Shown one piece after another: positions 43,348-45,413 of a DNA stretch of 45,413 bases (within the stretch, counting starts at the first letter, position 1; each line of letters begins with the position of its first letter). Origin of the DNA: Haloechinothrix alba (GTDB lineage: Bacteria > Actinomycetota > Actinomycetes > Mycobacteriales > Pseudonocardiaceae); NCBI RefSeq assembly GCF_900188115.1, contig NZ_FZNW01000023.1, forward strand, positions 5,001 to 50,413, given 5' to 3'. Below the pieces are notes generated by a model. That model was not told the DNA's origin and did not search any database. It worked only from the letters and a program-made list of their open reading frames with translations. The position numbers and the translations under genes were made by a program.

Positions 43348-45248
43348 GCTCGATGAGCTCGGTGCGGGTCGCCGCGGGCGAGCTGCGCCGGATCAGCAGC
43401 GGGACGCTACCGAAACTGGCCATCCTTGCGCTGATCCTCGTTCCGCTGCTCTACGCCTCGCTGTACCTGTTCGCGAACGAGGACCCGTACAACCGGCTCG
43501 GCGAGCTACCCGCGGCAGTTGTCAGTGAGGACGCCGGAGCCGACGACCCCGACGGCGCGCACCGCGTGCTCGGCGACGAGGTCGCCGAGGAGATCGCCGA
43601 CTCGGACACGTTCGACTGGCACGAGGTCTCCGGGCGGGAAGCCGACGACGGCGTCCGCGACGGCACCTACGCCTTCGCCATCACCGTTCCGCCGGACTTC
43701 TCCGCGGCGCTGCTGGCCACCGCCGAGTTCGACCCCCGGCGCGCGACAATCACGCTGACCACCGACGACGCCAACAACTACATCGCAGGGACCATCGCGA
43801 ACAGGGTCGCCGAGCAGGTGCGTGCCGCGATCACCGAACGGGTCGGCGAGGAGGCGGCGGACCGTTTCCTGCTCGGCTTCTCCACCATCCACGGGGCGGT
43901 GTCCGATGCCGCGGACGGCGCCGACGAGCTGGCAGCCGGTACCGACGAGCTGCTCGAGGGGCAGCAGCAGCTCGAACAGGGTGCGCGTGAGCTGGCGCGC
44001 GGCAGCGACGAGCTGGCAGCCGGGCTGGAGACCCTGCGCACGCGCTCGGCGACGCTGCCGGAGCAGGCAGGCGAGCTCGCCGACGGCGCGAGTGAGGTGG
44101 CCGAGGGCAACGAGCAGCTCGCCCAGCGCGGCAACGAGCTCGCGAGCCGTTCCGGGGCGCTGCAGGACGCCCTCGACGATGCCGGCGAGGAGCTGTCCGG
44201 GCAGCTGCGTGCCGACGGCTTCGACGAGCAGGAGATCGACCGGATCCTTGCCGTGCTTGCCGAGCTTCGCCGGCCGATCGACAGGGCCGATCAGGACGTC
44301 CGGAACGCGTCCGAGAAGCTCGACACCCTGGCCACCGGGTCCCGAGCGGTCGCCGACGGGGCCGGGGAGCTGGCCGAGGCGGCTCCGGAGCTGGTCGGCG
44401 GCGTCGATGAAGCCGCAGGCGGCGCCGCGGACGTCGCGCAGGGCGCAGGCGAGCTCGCCAAGGGGCAGGCCGAGGCCACCAACGGTGTCAGCGCGTTGCG
44501 CGACGGTGCCTACGACCTCGATGACGGGCTGCACGAGGGGCTCGGCCGCATTCCGGACCCGGACGACGACGAGCGCGCAGCCACGGCCAGCACCATCGCC
44601 AACCCCGTCGGGATCGACTCGCACAGCTTGGCCTCGGCAGGCAGTTACGGCGCCGGCCTCGCTCCGTACTTCATGGCCCTGTCTGCGTGGGTGGGTGCGT
44701 TCGTGCTGTTCCTCCTGCTGCGCCCGCTGTCGGTGCGGGCGCTGGCCGCCGGGGCCTCGTCGCTGCGGGTCGCACTCGGTGGCTGGTTACCGGCAGCCGC
44801 GCTCGGTATCGCGCAGATGATCGTACTGCTCGGCGCCGTCAGCCTCCTGGTCGGTATCGACGTCGCGCATCCGGTCGGTGCCGTGGGCTTCCTGATCGTC
44901 ACGACTCTCGCCTTCACAGCCGTGGTTCACGCGCTGAACGCCTACTTCGGCGCCGTCGGGAAGTTCCTGGCTCTGGTGGTACTCGTACTCCAGCTGGTCA
45001 CCGCGGGTGGCACGTTCCCGTGGCAGACGATCCCCGAGGTGCTGCAACCACTGCATCACATCCTGCCGATGACCTATGTGGTCGATGGCTTGCGGGAGCT
45101 GCTCTACACCGGAGCATCGGCGAGCGTGGCCACCGATGTGGCCGTGCTGGCGGCTTACACCGCCGGAGGGCTGCTGCTGTCCACACTCGCCGCACGCAAG
45201 CGGCGAGTGTGGACAGCGCCGGCACTCAAACCGGAACTGGCGCTGTAG
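43344..45248 (+). CDS. YhgE/Pip-family membrane protein
   Basis: A 634-aa membrane protein of the YhgE/Pip (phage infection protein) group, related to ABC-2 permeases and MmpL-type exporters. One TM helix (about 22-44) is followed by a large extracytoplasmic domain; residues about 190-400 are long heptad-like helices with repeated DELAAG/GAGELA-type units (a coiled-coil stalk). Five to six TM helices follow from about 430, including the ABC-2-like segment ending PMTYVVDGLRELLYTG. Homologues include the phage receptor Pip in lactococci and secretion-linked proteins; the role here is unknown. It overlaps the preceding gene by ATGA, implying a fixed complex. The last 25 codons contain a perfect inverted repeat. 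Confidence 0.87.
   Translation: MSSMSSVRVAAGELRRISSGTLPKLAILALILVPLLYASLYLFANEDPYNRLGELPAAVVSEDAGADDPDGAHRVLGDEVAEEIADSDTFDWHEVSGREADDGVRDGTYAFAITVPPDFSAALLATAEFDPRRATITLTTDDANNYIAGTIANRVAEQVRAAITERVGEEAADRFLLGFSTIHGAVSDAADGADELAAGTDELLEGQQQLEQGARELARGSDELAAGLETLRTRSATLPEQAGELADGASEVAEGNEQLAQRGNELASRSGALQDALDDAGEELSGQLRADGFDEQEIDRILAVLAELRRPIDRADQDVRNASEKLDTLATGSRAVADGAGELAEAAPELVGGVDEAAGGAADVAQGAGELAKGQAEATNGVSALRDGAYDLDDGLHEGLGRIPDPDDDERAATASTIANPVGIDSHSLASAGSYGAGLAPYFMALSAWVGAFVLFLLLRPLSVRALAAGASSLRVALGGWLPAAALGIAQMIVLLGAVSLLVGIDVAHPVGAVGFLIVTTLAFTAVVHALNAYFGAVGKFLALVVLVLQLVTAGGTFPWQTIPEVLQPLHHILPMTYVVDGLRELLYTGASASVATDVAVLAAYTAGGLLLSTLAARKRRVWTAPALKPELAL
45176..45217 (+). repeat. Perfect 17-bp inverted repeat inside the end of the YhgE gene
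   Basis: GCTGTCCACACTCGCCG (45176-45192) and its exact complement (45201-45217) flank an 8-base loop, within the codons for LLLSTLAARKRRVWTA. It ends 31 bp before the stop. As RNA it would be a very stable hairpin, possibly an in-gene terminator or stabiliser. Confidence 0.85.
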
Positions 45249-45271
45249 CCCCGCCCTGCAGCCCCCCGACG

Positions 45272-45318
45272 CTGAATGACGCTTTCAGTCCACGTGTTGG
45301 ACTGAAAGCGTCATTCAG
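45272..45318. terminator. Perfect 20-bp hairpin (repeat family 2, copy 2)
   Basis: CTGAATGACGCTTTCAGTCC and its exact complement flank the loop ACGTGTT, 23 bp after the YhgE stop and 8 bp before the stop of the minus-strand fragment. It is closely similar to the hairpin at 36900 and in the same convergent setting, so a bidirectional terminator is likely. Confidence 0.75.
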
Positions 45319-45326
45319 GGGACTCC

Positions 45327-45413
45327 TCAGGTTTGTGTGGGGAGTGTGATGGTGATGCCTCCGGCGCAGAGGTAGATCATGGCGATGAGGGCGGTGGGGC
45401 TGTGGTGGCCGTA
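45327..45413 (-). CDS. C-terminal tail of a minus-strand gene, possibly a transposase
   Basis: Only 28 residues and the stop are inside the window: YGHHSPTALIAMIYL then CAGGITITLPTQT. Hydrophobic and Thr-rich; it reminds me of the ends of some actinomycete transposases, but this is a weak impression and no terminal inverted repeat can be confirmed within the window. It could equally be another gene's end. Confidence 0.3.
   Translation of the reverse strand, partial: YGHHSPTALIAMIYLCAGGITITLPTQT

Overview
The window is chromosomal DNA from a high-GC actinomycete. Pseudonocardiaceae (the Saccharopolyspora/Amycolatopsis/Saccharomonospora group) fits best. The reasons are strong GC bias at third codon positions, frequent GTG starts, ATGA/GTGA/TGATG gene overlaps, and a mycobacterium-like gene order (infC-rpmI-rplT-tsnR-pheST-argCJBDFRGH, uvrA next to an MBL hydrolase, uvrB, coaE, rpsA). 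Several proteins are acidic, so a halotolerant organism is possible, but this is not shown.

Positions 1-12242 (minus strand) hold the start of a FadE-type acyl-CoA dehydrogenase cut by the window edge, then the complete arginine operon argC-J-B-D-F-R-G-H running on into mpg (DNA glycosylase) and tyrS. Most junctions overlap by 1-4 bases, so the ten genes probably form one transcript. It starts at a promoter whose predicted +1 is the A of the argC ATG, with an ArgR-box-like palindrome on top of it. Positions 12290-14170 are an accessory patch: an acetyltransferase and an AbiEi/DUF559-like protein, bounded by three copies of a 53-55 bp double palindrome with an exact 30-bp internal period. Positions 14188-20124 (minus) are translation genes: pheT, pheS, an rRNA/tRNA methyltransferase, rplT, rpmI and infC. 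infC probably starts at AUC behind a perfect Shine-Dalgarno and a structured leader.

Positions 20411-28916 carry a DUF1844 protein, an SRPBCC protein, uvrA, an MBL-fold hydrolase, a lipoprotein serpin, an SCO6745-family protein and a RES/Xre-type toxin-antitoxin pair whose 3' end is triplicated as a 34-bp tandem repeat. Positions 29016-34157 hold terC, preceded by a yybP-ykoY (manganese) riboswitch whose P1 strand can alternatively mask the ribosome binding site, and a divergent two-gene ABC system in which an alpha/beta hydrolase is fused to the ATPase. Positions 34160-40282 hold uvrB, a DUF402 protein, coaE (fused to a GrpB domain), a small ORF and rpsA.

Positions 40564-45248 (plus) hold a methyltransferase, a double-GNAT acetyltransferase, and an operon of a degenerate ABC ATPase with a YhgE/Pip membrane protein behind a promoter with a palindromic operator. 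The right edge has a perfect 20-bp hairpin related to one at 36900, and the C-terminal tail of a minus-strand gene that may be a transposase.

No rRNA, tRNA, CRISPR array or complete insertion sequence was seen. All regulatory calls come from reading the sequence by eye, without folding or database searches.
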